Of a stretch of 64,000 nt of DNA, positions 53,593 through 62,422 are shown piece after piece. The DNA is from Methanolapillus africanus (GTDB taxonomy: Archaea > Halobacteriota > Methanosarcinia > Methanosarcinales > Methanosarcinaceae): NCBI RefSeq assembly GCF_032714475.1, contig NZ_JAWDKD010000021.1:62001-126000 (forward strand), given 5' to 3'. Both the position numbers and the translations under genes were made by a program. The notes beneath the pieces are model-generated. The model was not told where the DNA came from. It saw nothing but the letters and a program-made list of their open reading frames with translations, and did no database searches. How positions within the stretch are numbered: the stretch's first letter is position 1; every line of letters starts with the position of its first letter.

Positions 53593-54430
53593 TTTGAACA
53601 GAAGGTACCGGAAAAATGTTTCATAACCGTCATGCGCGAACCGTATTTGACCGGTTTTGCCGAACCTCGTTGATCCGGCTATTTATTTTGATTTATATCA
53701 TCGAGTCAATCCCATAGTTTTAACCGATTCTTATTTTATTTTATAATAAATCAAATTTATAATGAATCGACTCTTATTTTACAACCGATTTTAAAAAATC
53801 TCATTACCGTTGCACATTTTTTGCGCGCGTTTCATTACTGCCGCACATTTTCAACAGCTGTTGACAGTATAATACAATATTATTCCAAAGATCGGACATT
53901 TTTCGGGCATTTTGATAACATTGTTTATTTCATGATTTTTGATCAAAATGCCAAAACATGTTTTAAAAACGCAAGGGGTCAAATCACCCCTTGTAGCTTT
54001 TGAAATATAATTTTTTGAAAATATTGATAAAAACAATTAAATAATAATATATCTTATTAAATCATGTGTGTCTGAAATTTATTTGAAAAAAATCGAATAA
54101 AAGACAATAGACAACAAAAAATGTGTCAAAAGAAGGAAGGAATCAATAACGAACGAAATGATTTCCGAAATTGTTTAAAACACAAGAAAAGACGGGATAT
54201 TTGACAAAAAATTTGTAAATCTCGTAAAATGTTTATAATTTCAACAAAACATTTGTATTTTAAACAAAACATTTAATACACCTTCTTTCAGTATACATAT
54301 TTAGTTAGCATTGATGTATAATTTAATACTGTTCCGGTAAAGAATTATTCAAAAATGCTTGTATAAAAAAACAGAATACCAAAAACAATTTGGGATAAGT
54401 GATTATTCCAAAAAAAGGTAGGGGAAAAAA
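53593..54430. other. Long AT-rich gap with a strong hairpin; no gene recognised
   Basis: 838 bases. Two related pairs of short repeats occur in 53715-53840 (TCTTATTTTA and CATTAC..GC(A/C)GCACATTTT-like stretches). A perfect stem CAAGGGGT/ACCCCTTG with loop CAAATC lies at 53972-53993, followed by a TAGCTTTTGAAATATAATTT stretch, like the 3' end of a small transcript. From 54140 there are repeated AAAACATTT words. A TATA-like TGTATAATTTA at about 54313-54323 probably drives the DUF1699 gene, with AAGGTAGGGG as its ribosome site. Confidence 0.45.
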
Positions 54431-54826
54431 ATGAAAATCAGAGTTGTTAGTTCAAAAGAAGAAATCGAAACACTGAAATCATCCGATGAAGTGATTCACC
54501 TTGCATTCAGACCGTCCAACAAGGACATTTTCAACTTGGTCTTAGCATGCCCGAACATCAAAGCCATCCATATCCCGAGTTCCTACAAGAAAACCTTGTC
54601 CGAGTCTGTCCAAATGTATTTGGCTATGCAAAACATCGCCCTTCTGGAAGGAGATGTCTGGGGCCACAGAAAGGATATCAACGAATATTCTGAAGTCTCT
54701 CAGCATGTTTTAGACAGAATTGACGAGTTAAAAGCGGAAAAAATGTCCACCGACGACATCGTTTCGCTGGTCACAAAAGAAACAAAATTGAGCGAAGACT
54801 TCATCCGCTTTATTGTGGAGTCCTAA
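54431..54826 (+). CDS. DUF1699 family protein
   Basis: 131 residues. KIRVVSSKEEIETLKSSDEV, HLAFRPSNKDIFNLVLACPN, IKAIHIPSSYKKTLSESVQM and LLEGDVWGHRKDINEYSEV match the DUF1699 family, known only from Methanosarcinales and close relatives. No function is known. Its last 40 residues are helical and charged. Monocistronic with a leader of about 85 nt. Confidence 0.85.
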   Translation: MKIRVVSSKEEIETLKSSDEVIHLAFRPSNKDIFNLVLACPNIKAIHIPSSYKKTLSESVQMYLAMQNIALLEGDVWGHRKDINEYSEVSQHVLDRIDELKAEKMSTDDIVSLVTKETKLSEDFIRFIVES

Positions 54827-55074
54827 GCGTTTATCATTCAATTTTTCAATTCAACCAAATTATATTGTCTGAAGCTGAATTTATTTCACTTCGACATTTT
54901 TATTTTCCTAAAGCGATGCCTGTGAATTGAAAATATTGTTTTTTGAATATTTTTTCTTTCATCGAAATACTTTTCTGCAGAATATTTCTTATTGAACACA
55001 TTCTCTCGCATTCTTGCGAATACTTTCTCCCCGCTTGGTAAAACCTGATATATCTTTGAGCCGTTGACTGTTTG

Positions 55075-55557
55075 ATGACAGAATTTGAAAGAGATCTGGT
55101 TCATTCCTTCAACGAATATTTCCAAGAGAAGAATATTCGCGGAATTTCCTACCGGCTCAAACAGCACCGTTTTACCAGCCAATTTTTAGACGTTCTCGTC
55201 GATTCCCTCAACCCGGATTATTACCTGGGCATCGAATGCAAAAGCATCTCCGTTGAGAAAGGAACAAAGGCGCTTTACTTTACCCAGCACTTTACAACGG
55301 ACAAGAAAGGCGTTCATCAAATCGAGCGGATCTCCGATTTCTTAAAATGTTCCGGACGGCGGGGTTATTTGGCCGTGGAACTCCGGTACGGCGCCGGACG
55401 CGCCCGCGAGGCGTACGCGATTCCCTGGAAAGACATTTCCGAACGCTTCAATTCCGAATCTTTAAAATTCACCATCGAAGAAATCGCGTCTTACCCATCC
55501 ATTCTGCGCGGAAAAAGCGATTATCACGTTGAAGCCGACGTGTGGGGCGTTGATTGA
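55075..55557 (+). CDS. PD-(D/E)xK nuclease-fold protein
   Basis: 160 residues from ATG 55075. FLDVLVDSLNPDYYLGIECKSISVEKGTKA gives the D-x(n)-ExK core of PD-(D/E)xK nucleases, preceded by RGISYRLKQHRFTSQ with an N-terminal helix carrying Glu. RISDFLKCSGRRGYLAVELR follows as a further strand-helix, then IPWKDISERF. Similar to hypothetical archaeal resolvase-like proteins. The target, DNA or RNA, is unknown. The 250-base spacer behind DUF1699 holds T-rich DNA and no gene. Confidence 0.75.
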   Translation: MTEFERDLVHSFNEYFQEKNIRGISYRLKQHRFTSQFLDVLVDSLNPDYYLGIECKSISVEKGTKALYFTQHFTTDKKGVHQIERISDFLKCSGRRGYLAVELRYGAGRAREAYAIPWKDISERFNSESLKFTIEEIASYPSILRGKSDYHVEADVWGVD

Positions 55558-55680
55558 AAAATAATAAATAAGAAAACGCCGGCCATCTCTTTATTTCTTA
55601 TCGTGTTATTTTTTATCCTTAATGTTTTTTACATTTTTATTTTTTATCTTTTTGTTTTTATCTTTTTATTTTTTATCTAT

Positions 55681-56658
55681 TTATCTTGTTTTCAGCCGAT
55701 CAAATTCCGTTTCAATTTTTGATAAACGAATTTGATAAAGCCGGCTGAAAATTTCAATCATTTCCTTGTATTCTGAATTATTTCCAAACTGCAGCGCTTT
55801 GATGTAATCAGCCCGATCTTCATTTCTTAAAATTAGATCCGGATATCCTTCTTTTTTCAGCAAATAATTAACGAGTTCCCGTCCGACACGTCCGTTCCCG
55901 TCAACAAATGGATGAATCATTTCAAATTCATAATGAAATTGAATAATTTGCTCAAACGGATATTTGCCGGCATCAATATTTTGATAATATTTAGAAATAG
56001 CCGCCTCTAACTCTTCTTCAACCAATTCGGGTGGCGTCAGTTGAAAATCGCAGCCGGAAATACCAATGTTGCCGATTTGGCGAAATTGTCCCGGATTGTC
56101 AAGAATATTTTCCATCACCAGAAGATGCAATTTTTTAACAAAAGCTGAATCAATCCGTTTCGTATGGGAACGGGTAAACAATCTGACTTTTTTATAATTC
56201 TGAACTTCAAAGATTTCCCGTAAACTCTTTTGAGCCGGCTGAATGGATTTTTCAATCAAATCGCTGACTTCTTGCTTATTCAGCGTATTTCCCTCAATTG
56301 ACGTCGTCCCGTGAATATAGTTGATTTCATTAAACTGATGATAAGCGGCAGCTTCGTCCGCGGAAATATTTTTAAAAAAAGTTTCGTAAAGAAACTTTTT
56401 ATATTCAAGAGGTAAAACGTCTTCCGGGATTAAATAATCGAAATGAAAATAGCTGAGGCTCATGGATGCTTTTTTAGCAATAATTTTTTTCTCAAATTCG
56501 GCGTCAAAGATAATTCGATCCGGAAAATCGACTCTTTTTCGAACTTTTGACTTCTGATCTTTGAACTGAATATCTTTAATCAAATAATATCGATATTCGC
56601 CCGGTTTCGATTCTTGACCGGCTTGAACCTTTTCAACCCGATAAAATTTGGAGTCCAT
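55681..56658 (-). CDS. Fic-domain protein (class II, self-inhibited)
   Basis: 325 residues. Fic motif HPFVDGNGRVGRELVNYLL (complete HxFx(D/E)GNGRxxR) indicates AMPylation of a target protein Tyr/Ser/Thr using ATP. N-terminal to it, GTTSIEGNTL carries the (S/T)xxxE(G/N) inhibitory helix, so this is a self-inhibited class II Fic protein. About 95 residues precede the Fic core and 55 follow. Start ATG 56658: a TATA box in the loop of an inverted repeat (56664-56711) is 25 bases upstream, so the mRNA is leaderless. No antitoxin next to it. Confidence 0.9.
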   Translation of the reverse strand: MDSKFYRVEKVQAGQESKPGEYRYYLIKDIQFKDQKSKVRKRVDFPDRIIFDAEFEKKIIAKKASMSLSYFHFDYLIPEDVLPLEYKKFLYETFFKNISADEAAAYHQFNEINYIHGTTSIEGNTLNKQEVSDLIEKSIQPAQKSLREIFEVQNYKKVRLFTRSHTKRIDSAFVKKLHLLVMENILDNPGQFRQIGNIGISGCDFQLTPPELVEEELEAAISKYYQNIDAGKYPFEQIIQFHYEFEMIHPFVDGNGRVGRELVNYLLKKEGYPDLILRNEDRADYIKALQFGNNSEYKEMIEIFSRLYQIRLSKIETEFDRLKTR

Positions 56659-56663
56659 AAGCA

Positions 56664-56711
56664 AAAAAAGTCGGGGTTTTATTTAAATTTGTCGAAACCC
56701 CCGACTTTTTT
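56664..56711 (-). promoter_or_regulatory. TATA box embedded in a large inverted repeat (fic promoter)
   Basis: AAAAAAGTCGGGGTTT at 56664-56679 pairs with the reverse complement at 56695-56711 (one extra C). The loop holds ATTTAAAT (56681-56688), a TATA element reading to the fic gene. Could be an operator for autoregulation or, on the plus strand, a terminator (CCCCGACTTTTTT). Confidence 0.7.
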
Positions 56712-57098
56712 ATAATTTTGTACAGTTTGAATAATCGTGATATTTGACCATCCGGCAGAAGAAGAAATCGACGTACATTGATTTCGTCTAAACGAATAGA
56801 TTAAGACGATAATATATAATCAAAAAGATTTAAATATAATACATCCCTTTTATATCAAACTTTGAATAAAGAGATTTAACAAATCTAAATAAAATTGATA
56901 AATCTATATAGATTATATCGAGAACATATATATTTGTTGAAATCTTTTATTCGAATTGTCAGAAACCAAAGAAAACTGTTTGTTGGGAAACAGATTGGTC
57001 GACAAACGCAAAGGCCAAAATCGGCACTTCATTCGTGAAAAACAATGAAACCGATTGAAATAAACCGTTCGTCAAAGAACAAGAAAAAAGGTGATAAC
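56712..57098. other. AT-rich gap upstream of the 45-residue protein
   Basis: No gene recognised in about 390 bases. TATATAGATTATAT at about 56907-56920 and ACATATATATTTG at 56924-56936 are candidate promoter elements for the small gene at 57099. Confidence 0.4.
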
Positions 57099-57236
57099 AT
57101 GTTTGACGAAAGTTTCTTTGATGTCGACGGCGATGAAGAACTCGAAAAGTTCGAAAGCCCAAAAACCGACACAAGCGTCAAAAACCTCCCGCATTACACA
57201 TTTGATGTGAATAAATATGTGCGGGTTATGAAATAA
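57099..57236 (+). CDS. Small acidic protein (45 residues), unknown
   Basis: 45 residues: MFDESFFDVDGDEELEKFES, then PKTDTSVKNLPHYTFDVNKY and VRVMK. Ribosome site AAAGGTGATAAC just before ATG 57099; an upstream in-frame ATG at 57045 has none. Strong ribosome site, a terminator 8 bases after the stop and an AT-rich promoter together support a real gene. The first 25 residues are very acidic. No family known to me. Confidence 0.7.
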   Translation: MFDESFFDVDGDEELEKFESPKTDTSVKNLPHYTFDVNKYVRVMK

Positions 57237-57244
57237 AAGAAAAT

Positions 57245-57272
57245 GGCGGAAAAACCGCCTCTTTTTATTTCA
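57245..57272 (+). terminator. Intrinsic-type terminator of the small acidic protein gene
   Basis: Stem GGCGG/CCGCC with an AAAAA loop (57245-57259), followed by TCTTTTTATTTC. Confidence 0.85.
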
Positions 57273-57299
57273 TTTCTTTTTTACAATAATTTTGGCAGC

Positions 57300-57701
57300 T
57301 GAGTGGTATCTATTTTAAAAATACTGAGTTGCGCTTTCAGTTTACTGTTTTTAAATTTCAACTTGCACCTACTGTTCACTATTTTTAAATTTCAATTTGC
57401 ACCCACGGGTGACTGTTTTTAGGTTTCGATTTGCACCTGCTGTTTCTGAAAATACAGTTGTTTTCTGGTCCGGTTTGCATCTACTGTTTTCTAACAATAC
57501 AGTTGTTTCTTGTTCCGTTTTGCATTCGTTGCTGCTGTACCAATCCCATTTCATCGGATTCCGATAAAACAGACGCGAAACGCGTCTGTTTTATCGGGAG
57601 GGCTTGCTTGACATCTTCAAAAATCAACCCACCGTTTTCGAAGACTCAAACGAAATGTGTCGCCATAACGCGCGCGCAGACCGCTCGCTAAAGAAAAAAA
57701 A
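57300..57701 (+). repeat. Composite intergenic repeat, copy 11
   Basis: Between convergent genes. About three 34-bp-type units (GGGTGACTGTTTTTAGGTTT and variants, 57325-57440), two 43-45-bp-type units (ACTGTTTTCTAACAATACAG), a perfect hairpin at 57561-57597 (arm CCGATAAAACAGACGC, loop GAAAC extending the pairing), AGGGCTTGCTTG, and the GC core at 57656-57701, 65 bases from the hdrD stop. Confidence 0.87.
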
Positions 57702-57765
57702 CACAAAAAAAGAAAAGAAAAAATCTCGGAAAATCCGAGATTTAATGAATTTATTTGAGAACAGT

Positions 57766-59052
57766 TTACTCTTTCGACGGGCTGAGACCAAGGGCACGGG
57801 CGCTGATTTCGACGATATCTTCAATGATGACATCGGCTTTTTCGTCGCCGGCTTGTTTCAAAGCGTCGCGGCCATCGGACAAGTTTCTCTTACAGAACGG
57901 GCAGGCTTGTGCGAAGACGTTGGTTTGCGTCTTTTCTTCCGGATAGAGAACTTCTTCCGCGTCGCCGACTCGGAGTTTTGCAATGGAGAGCGCGAGTTCG
58001 GGCATACCGGCTTTGACACCGCCGCCGGCGCCGCAGCATCTCTGGTAGGATTTGCAGCGTTCCATTTCGACGTATTCCATGCCGGGCATGCTTTGAATGA
58101 CTTTTCTCGGCTCATCGTAAACGCCGACGTGGCGTCCCAAGTGGCACGGGTCGTGGAAAGTGACTTTTTTGTCTTCTCCAAACGGCTTTTGAACCCATTC
58201 CACTTCTCCGGCGTCAATCTTTTCGGCCAGGAATTGGGTGACGTGCATCACTTTAAAGGGCACTTCTTCGCCGGTGAGTCTCGGCCAGTCCACAAGGGAG
58301 GCACGGAAACAGCCGGAGCAAGCGTACAAGACGATTTTGGCGCCTTTGGCTTTGATGTTGTTCACGTTGGTTTCGGCGAGTCTTTTGGCGAGGTTGTCCT
58401 CTTTGTAATACTGTCCGGTTCTGATCAAAACGGAACCGCAACAGCATTCTTCTTCACCGAGCGTACAGAATTCAACGCCGAGTTTGTTTAAAACACGAGC
58501 GGTTGAAACGGCGAGGTTGGTTTGTTTCATGCCGGCCGTGCAGCCCATGAAATAAAGAACATCGGCTTTGTCCGCGATCTTAACGTCGCTCGGAATCCAA
58601 ACCAAGCGGTTTTCTTTGGGTTCGTTGTAAGAGTTTTTGGTGTCGTTGATGATCTTGGGCATGGTGCCTTGCTTGCCGTACGGACCGATACCGCGTTTCA
58701 CGAGGTTGGCGCGCATGGCTTCCCAAAGTTCGACGGTGTTGATACCGGATTCACAAACAGTGGCGCAGATACCGCAGGTGGTACAGCCGTGAACGTCGTC
58801 TTTGAAGGAGACGAGTTCTTCTTGGGTGATTTCTTTCGGACCGAAGAGGGTCGCGGAAATACCGTAAGAGCGGTCGACAAAGCGTTTCCAGCGGTAGATT
58901 TTGTCGCGCGGGGAAAGACCCGGTAAGTTGCCGGAGCCTTCATAAGTCGGACACCATTCGGCGCATTCGCCGCAGCGCATGCAGCCGTCGAGTTCCATTG
59001 TTTGGACCATGGTGATGTTTTTCAGGTCTAAGTCAGGTTGTCTTCTTGCCAT
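57766..59052 (-). CDS. hdrD: Heterodisulfide reductase subunit D
   Basis: 428 residues. Two ferredoxin-like clusters near the N-terminus: GCMRCGECAEWCP (about 23-35) and GCTTCGICATVCESG (about 89-103), each giving a [4Fe-4S] site. Two CCG domains follow: GCTAGM...CCCGSVL...ACSGC and DPCHLGRH...RCCGAGGG...ACPFCKRN. The second CCG holds the catalytic [4Fe-4S] that cleaves CoM-S-S-CoB. With HdrE it forms the methanophenazine-linked membrane enzyme of Methanosarcinales that ends the energy-conserving electron chain. The start overlaps the hdrE stop by one base: an hdrED operon. Confidence 0.97.
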   Translation of the reverse strand: MARRQPDLDLKNITMVQTMELDGCMRCGECAEWCPTYEGSGNLPGLSPRDKIYRWKRFVDRSYGISATLFGPKEITQEELVSFKDDVHGCTTCGICATVCESGINTVELWEAMRANLVKRGIGPYGKQGTMPKIINDTKNSYNEPKENRLVWIPSDVKIADKADVLYFMGCTAGMKQTNLAVSTARVLNKLGVEFCTLGEEECCCGSVLIRTGQYYKEDNLAKRLAETNVNNIKAKGAKIVLYACSGCFRASLVDWPRLTGEEVPFKVMHVTQFLAEKIDAGEVEWVQKPFGEDKKVTFHDPCHLGRHVGVYDEPRKVIQSMPGMEYVEMERCKSYQRCCGAGGGVKAGMPELALSIAKLRVGDAEEVLYPEEKTQTNVFAQACPFCKRNLSDGRDALKQAGDEKADVIIEDIVEISARALGLSPSKE

Positions 59053-59888
59053 TATTTTTCGCCTCCTTTGTTCACGAGAATCGTGAGCGGCGAGGTAATC
59101 ATGTGGATGTATTTGCTGTACGGGATGAACGCAAGACCGACGAAGAGCGCCAAAATGCTGTGGGTCAAAGCCAGTTCTTTCACATAGGTGTTAAAGAACA
59201 TCATGCCGCCAAGCGTCCAGATTTCGTAGTCGTAGAAAATGGCGTCAATGCCGGTGAACGCGGAGGCGCCCATGACGATGTAGCGGCCGGCGTGTGCGAC
59301 GAAACCGGTAATCACGACGATCAACAATGTAATCAGCAAAACAGAGTCGTAAGAGTTGGTGTTTTGGCGGACTTTCGGGATGAAGAGTCTGCGGACGACG
59401 GCGATCAAAACGCCGATCAAAAGCATGTAACCGAGAATTTGGTTCGGGAACTGAAGCATGGTTCTGAACGCTTCAATGTCAAAGTGAACGCCGGCCATGT
59501 GTGTGAGTTCGGCGGCGAACATGAGACCGGAAAGTGCGAAAAGGCCCATCCAGCCGATGAAAATAAGCATGTGCATGAACCAGCGGCCTTTGCTGGCGCG
59601 GAAGGTTCTTCTTTGGAGACAGACGTCCAAAATGAGGGATTTCCAGAAGGATTGTCCGTGGTGGACGCCTTCATGAGATGTTAATTGTTTCCAATACGCT
59701 TTAATGAACGCGATGATGCTGCCCGATTTTCCTTCTTCCGGTTCAAGACCGTATGAAACGACGCCTCTGGACCATTTTTTGAGATCCAAATAGAGACCGA
59801 AGATCAAAAGAAGAATCGCAATGGCGCAAACACTCATCATGACGACGAATGTTAATGAAACACCCGCAATACCTGAAAAGTAATCCAT
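59052..59888 (-). CDS. hdrE: Heterodisulfide reductase subunit E (b-type cytochrome)
   Basis: 278 residues with five to six membrane helices. Related to the NarI/DsrM cytochrome b fold: FMVMMSVCAIAILLLIFGLY at the start, MHMLIFIGWMGLFALSGLMF (with His as candidate heme ligand), FPNQILGYMLLIGVLIAVVR, VITGFVAHAGRYIVMG and THSILALFVGLAFIPYSKYIH. Takes electrons from reduced methanophenazine and passes them to HdrD. Ribosome site GGAGA 9 bases before ATG 59888. First gene of the hdrED operon. Confidence 0.94.
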   Translation of the reverse strand: MDYFSGIAGVSLTFVVMMSVCAIAILLLIFGLYLDLKKWSRGVVSYGLEPEEGKSGSIIAFIKAYWKQLTSHEGVHHGQSFWKSLILDVCLQRRTFRASKGRWFMHMLIFIGWMGLFALSGLMFAAELTHMAGVHFDIEAFRTMLQFPNQILGYMLLIGVLIAVVRRLFIPKVRQNTNSYDSVLLITLLIVVITGFVAHAGRYIVMGASAFTGIDAIFYDYEIWTLGGMMFFNTYVKELALTHSILALFVGLAFIPYSKYIHMITSPLTILVNKGGEK

Positions 59889-60127
59889 TATTTATTTCTC
59901 CATTTATTTTTGAAAAGCAAATAAACCGTTAACGAAATTCGTTTTTGAATAAATTGTACAAATATAACAGCGGCCTGCTCAAATGAATTTGTTATGATTG
60001 ATCATTTGAATCCGGCGCATTGAGAATTTAAAAGTTCTATCTACAACGTCTACTCTTCCCGATTTAATGAAAGAGAAAAGATTGACCGAAAAACAGCCAA
60101 CGGATAGAAGTTGTATCTCCTTTGTAC

Positions 60128-60145
60128 CGATTATATTTAAACATT
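60128..60145 (-). promoter_or_regulatory. Candidate hdrED promoter with long leader
   Basis: GTTTAAATATAA on the minus strand at 60131-60142 is a strong TATA box. Transcription from about 60105 would give a leader of about 220 nt before hdrE. A second AT-rich candidate is at about 60197-60212. The 460-base gap holds no gene; nothing else recognised. Confidence 0.5.
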
Positions 60146-60300
60146 ATCTTCAAAAATGACGGGCTTGAACCGAAAAATAAGCTGTCCCGGAAACAATATT
60201 ATAATATTTAAGAAATATAACAAAACAAAAGGGCAGACCGACTTGTCAAAATTCAATGAACATAAATGACAATCAATGACAAAAACGTGATAATTTAAAA

Positions 60301-60341
60301 AAACAAAAAAAAAAAAAAATGTTTGATGAAAAACATCAAAC
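60301..60341 (-). terminator. Intrinsic terminator of the LRR protein gene
   Basis: On the minus strand: stem GTTTGATG/CATCAAAC with loop TTTTT (60321-60341), followed by a T-run of about 15 (60305-60319). Lies 12 bases after the stop at 60353. Confidence 0.9.
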
Positions 60342-60352
60342 GATGTTTAATT

Positions 60353-61564
60353 TTAAATGGGTTGTTTTGAGCCGGTGTAAGATGCCCAGGAATCAGCATA
60401 TTCCGGATGATAATAAACAACGACACTCGGAGAATTGGAAAACACACTATCCGGATCCCATGTTGTCGGCTGCGGACCTAAAAATTCAACACGTTCTAGA
60501 TTTTGACAGTTGGCAAATGCCAAATCTCCAATGATTGTCACCTTCTCCGGAATGACAACTTCATCAATCGCTGTTCTGATAAATGCCGAGCTGCCGATTG
60601 TTGTAAGATGGCTGTCGCTTTCAAATGTAAGCGTTGTCAATTGTTGGCAGTCTGAAAACGCTCCCGCCCCATATTCTCCGGACTCTATTGATTCAACGCC
60701 TCGAGGAATTGTTAAAGAGGTAATATCGCATCCGGAAAAAGATGTCCCTTCGATTTTTGTTAAATTGGAAGGAAGAGTGATTGATGTCAAATCGCGGAGA
60801 TAAAAAGCATATGGTCCGATATACGCCACAGAATTCGGAATCTCAACTGCTGTCAAATCCGATGAAAAAAGACGATCTGCCATAACACCGGTACCGTTGC
60901 AAAGACTTGTCAAGATACGTTCATCCAAATATTGAGGTAAATAAACGCTGAAAGGAGTTGACGGCGGAGCAACGTGTCCGTGAACTTCAATCGTTGAATC
61001 TGTTAAATTGGTGACATTTAAGTTGAGTTCCGCACTGTTTCCACACATAACAGCATAAAGTGTCGTATCCCCCGTTAACGTAAATGTATAAAACTCGCTT
61101 GTGCTAATCGCATCATCGCCGAAATTATCGTCATCCACCCATTTCATAAATTTATATCCTGGAGAGACCGGCGTTGCCGTCACCGTCACCTCGTCGCCGA
61201 TATTGAAAGTTCCGCTGCCGTCAATTGTTCCGTAATGGTCGTCGACGCCGTTCAGATATTTCACGGTCACCGTTGCCTGAAGAACAGAAGGCGTCGGCGT
61301 TCCGCCGCTGCCGCCACCGCCTGTTGAATTATTCGCGATGATGGGGGAAGGCGTTTGAGGCGGTTCATTTGCCGGCGGCAATTCAAATCCGGCGGCCGAT
61401 TCCGACGGATTGGCAACAGAACAGTTTGTACAAAGATCATCTTGGTTTTGGCTTGAAAAATAGATATAAAAAACAGAAACAGAAAGAGCCAAAATTAAAA
61501 GAGCCAGAAGGACCAAAACGATTCCGGAATTTTTTTTGTTGTTGATTTGAGATTTTTCAGACAT
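60353..61564 (-). CDS. Cell-surface leucine-rich-repeat (BspA/LRR_5-type) protein
   Basis: 403 residues. N-terminal membrane helix (about 14-37) without a clear cleavage site, a Pro/Ser/Gly linker (about 60-92, TGGGGSGGTPTPS), a Listeria-Bacteroides-type repeat (VTVKYLNGVDDHYGTID, GYKFMKWVDDDN), a beta-rich part, and at about 230-390 LRR_5 repeats of the BspA kind: LTAVEIPNSVAYIGPYAF, LTSITLPSNLTKIEGTSF, ITSLTIPRGVESIESGEY, LTTLTFESDSHLTTIGSSAF and IDEVVIPEKVTIIGDLAFAN. Such proteins mediate adhesion and are common in host-associated methanogens. Somewhat lower GC than the core genes. Confidence 0.85.
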   Translation of the reverse strand: MSEKSQINNKKNSGIVLVLLALLILALSVSVFYIYFSSQNQDDLCTNCSVANPSESAAGFELPPANEPPQTPSPIIANNSTGGGGSGGTPTPSVLQATVTVKYLNGVDDHYGTIDGSGTFNIGDEVTVTATPVSPGYKFMKWVDDDNFGDDAISTSEFYTFTLTGDTTLYAVMCGNSAELNLNVTNLTDSTIEVHGHVAPPSTPFSVYLPQYLDERILTSLCNGTGVMADRLFSSDLTAVEIPNSVAYIGPYAFYLRDLTSITLPSNLTKIEGTSFSGCDITSLTIPRGVESIESGEYGAGAFSDCQQLTTLTFESDSHLTTIGSSAFIRTAIDEVVIPEKVTIIGDLAFANCQNLERVEFLGPQPTTWDPDSVFSNSPSVVVYYHPEYADSWASYTGSKQPI

Positions 61565-61746
61565 GAGTTCACCCGGATAAAAAATAAAATTTTTAAAAAA
61601 TCGAGCGGCAAATATTTAAAAAGATATTAAATAAATGTTCTTGAGTAATACATATGTGTCCGAAATATTACGAAAGATATATAATATAAATTTTAAAATA
61701 AGTATTATTGACAAGTAAAAAAATGATGAGAGAATAGAATGATATA

Positions 61747-61830
61747 AATCATTAAAAAAAGAAAACAAATTAAAACGTAATGAAAAAAGAAAACAGATTA
61801 AAACGTAATGAAAAAAGAAAATAAATTAAA
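61747..61830 (-). repeat. 28-bp tandem repeat behind the Fic pseudogene
   Basis: About three copies of an A-rich unit containing TAAAACGTAATGAAAAAAGA, period 28 bases, running from about 61750 up to the stop of the Fic gene at 61826-61828. Confidence 0.75.
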
Positions 61831-62422
61831 CTTTTTGAACCATCTTTTCAAGTAAAAAACGTAATGGCTCATAATTTTTATTAAAAGAGGCGATGTCCGC
61901 TTCTAATAAATCGTCTTTATCAACCGCTGCAAAATTCAAATTATACCCCACACGTCTTGCTAATTCCTGAAAGAAAATACGTTGAACACGCCCATTCCCA
62001 TCCCGAAAAGGATGCAAGGCATTTATTTCACCCATATAATAAGCACAACGCCCAATAAATGTTTCATATTCCATATTTTGAAGATAATTTTCAGATTTTA
62101 ATTCATTAAAAACCGTATCCGCATAAACATGAATGAAATCGGCTCTGCAAAAAATAGATTCACCTTTAATTAAGAACTGGCAATTTCGAATTTCGCCGAC
62201 CCATGTATAAATATCTTCAAACAAATATTTATGGATTTTTTACAGATATCTTAAATCAAATTTGTCTTTAAAAGGAGTTTTTTGAAGCTGAGCCAACTTA
62301 ACATAGGTGATTTCAGACTCAATTTCCTGAAGGTGACCAAGATCTGTGATATTAAACTTGTTCATTAAAACCGTCGAATCAGGATAACAATAAGGGTCAC
62401 CGCTTTTCGTAGAATATTTCAT
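61826..62422 (-). pseudogene. Fic-domain toxin (VbhT-like) interrupted by a TAA codon
   Basis: The frame 62422-62240 reads MKYSTKSGDPYCYPDSTVLM and on to FDLRYL, then a TAA at 62240-62242, then in the same frame KIHKYLFEDIYTWVGEIRNC through HPFRDGNGRVQRIFFQELAR to the true stop at 61826. LRYLxxIHKYLFEDIY is one continuous stretch in cell-filamentation Fic proteins, so AAA or a similar codon has become TAA. The Fic active site is intact in the downstream part (about 132 residues from an internal ATG at 62224). UAG is the pyrrolysine codon in Methanosarcinaceae, but this is UAA, so read-through by pyrrolysine is not expected. Confidence 0.88.

Noticed and set aside
54886..55182. 98-codon minus-strand open frame near the nuclease-fold gene
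   Set aside because: It overlaps the start of the convincing plus-strand gene at 55075 and has no domain or ribosome site.
62240..62242. Pyrrolysine codon in the Fic gene
   Set aside because: The interrupting codon is TAA; pyrrolysine uses TAG, and no mtmB-type gene is involved.
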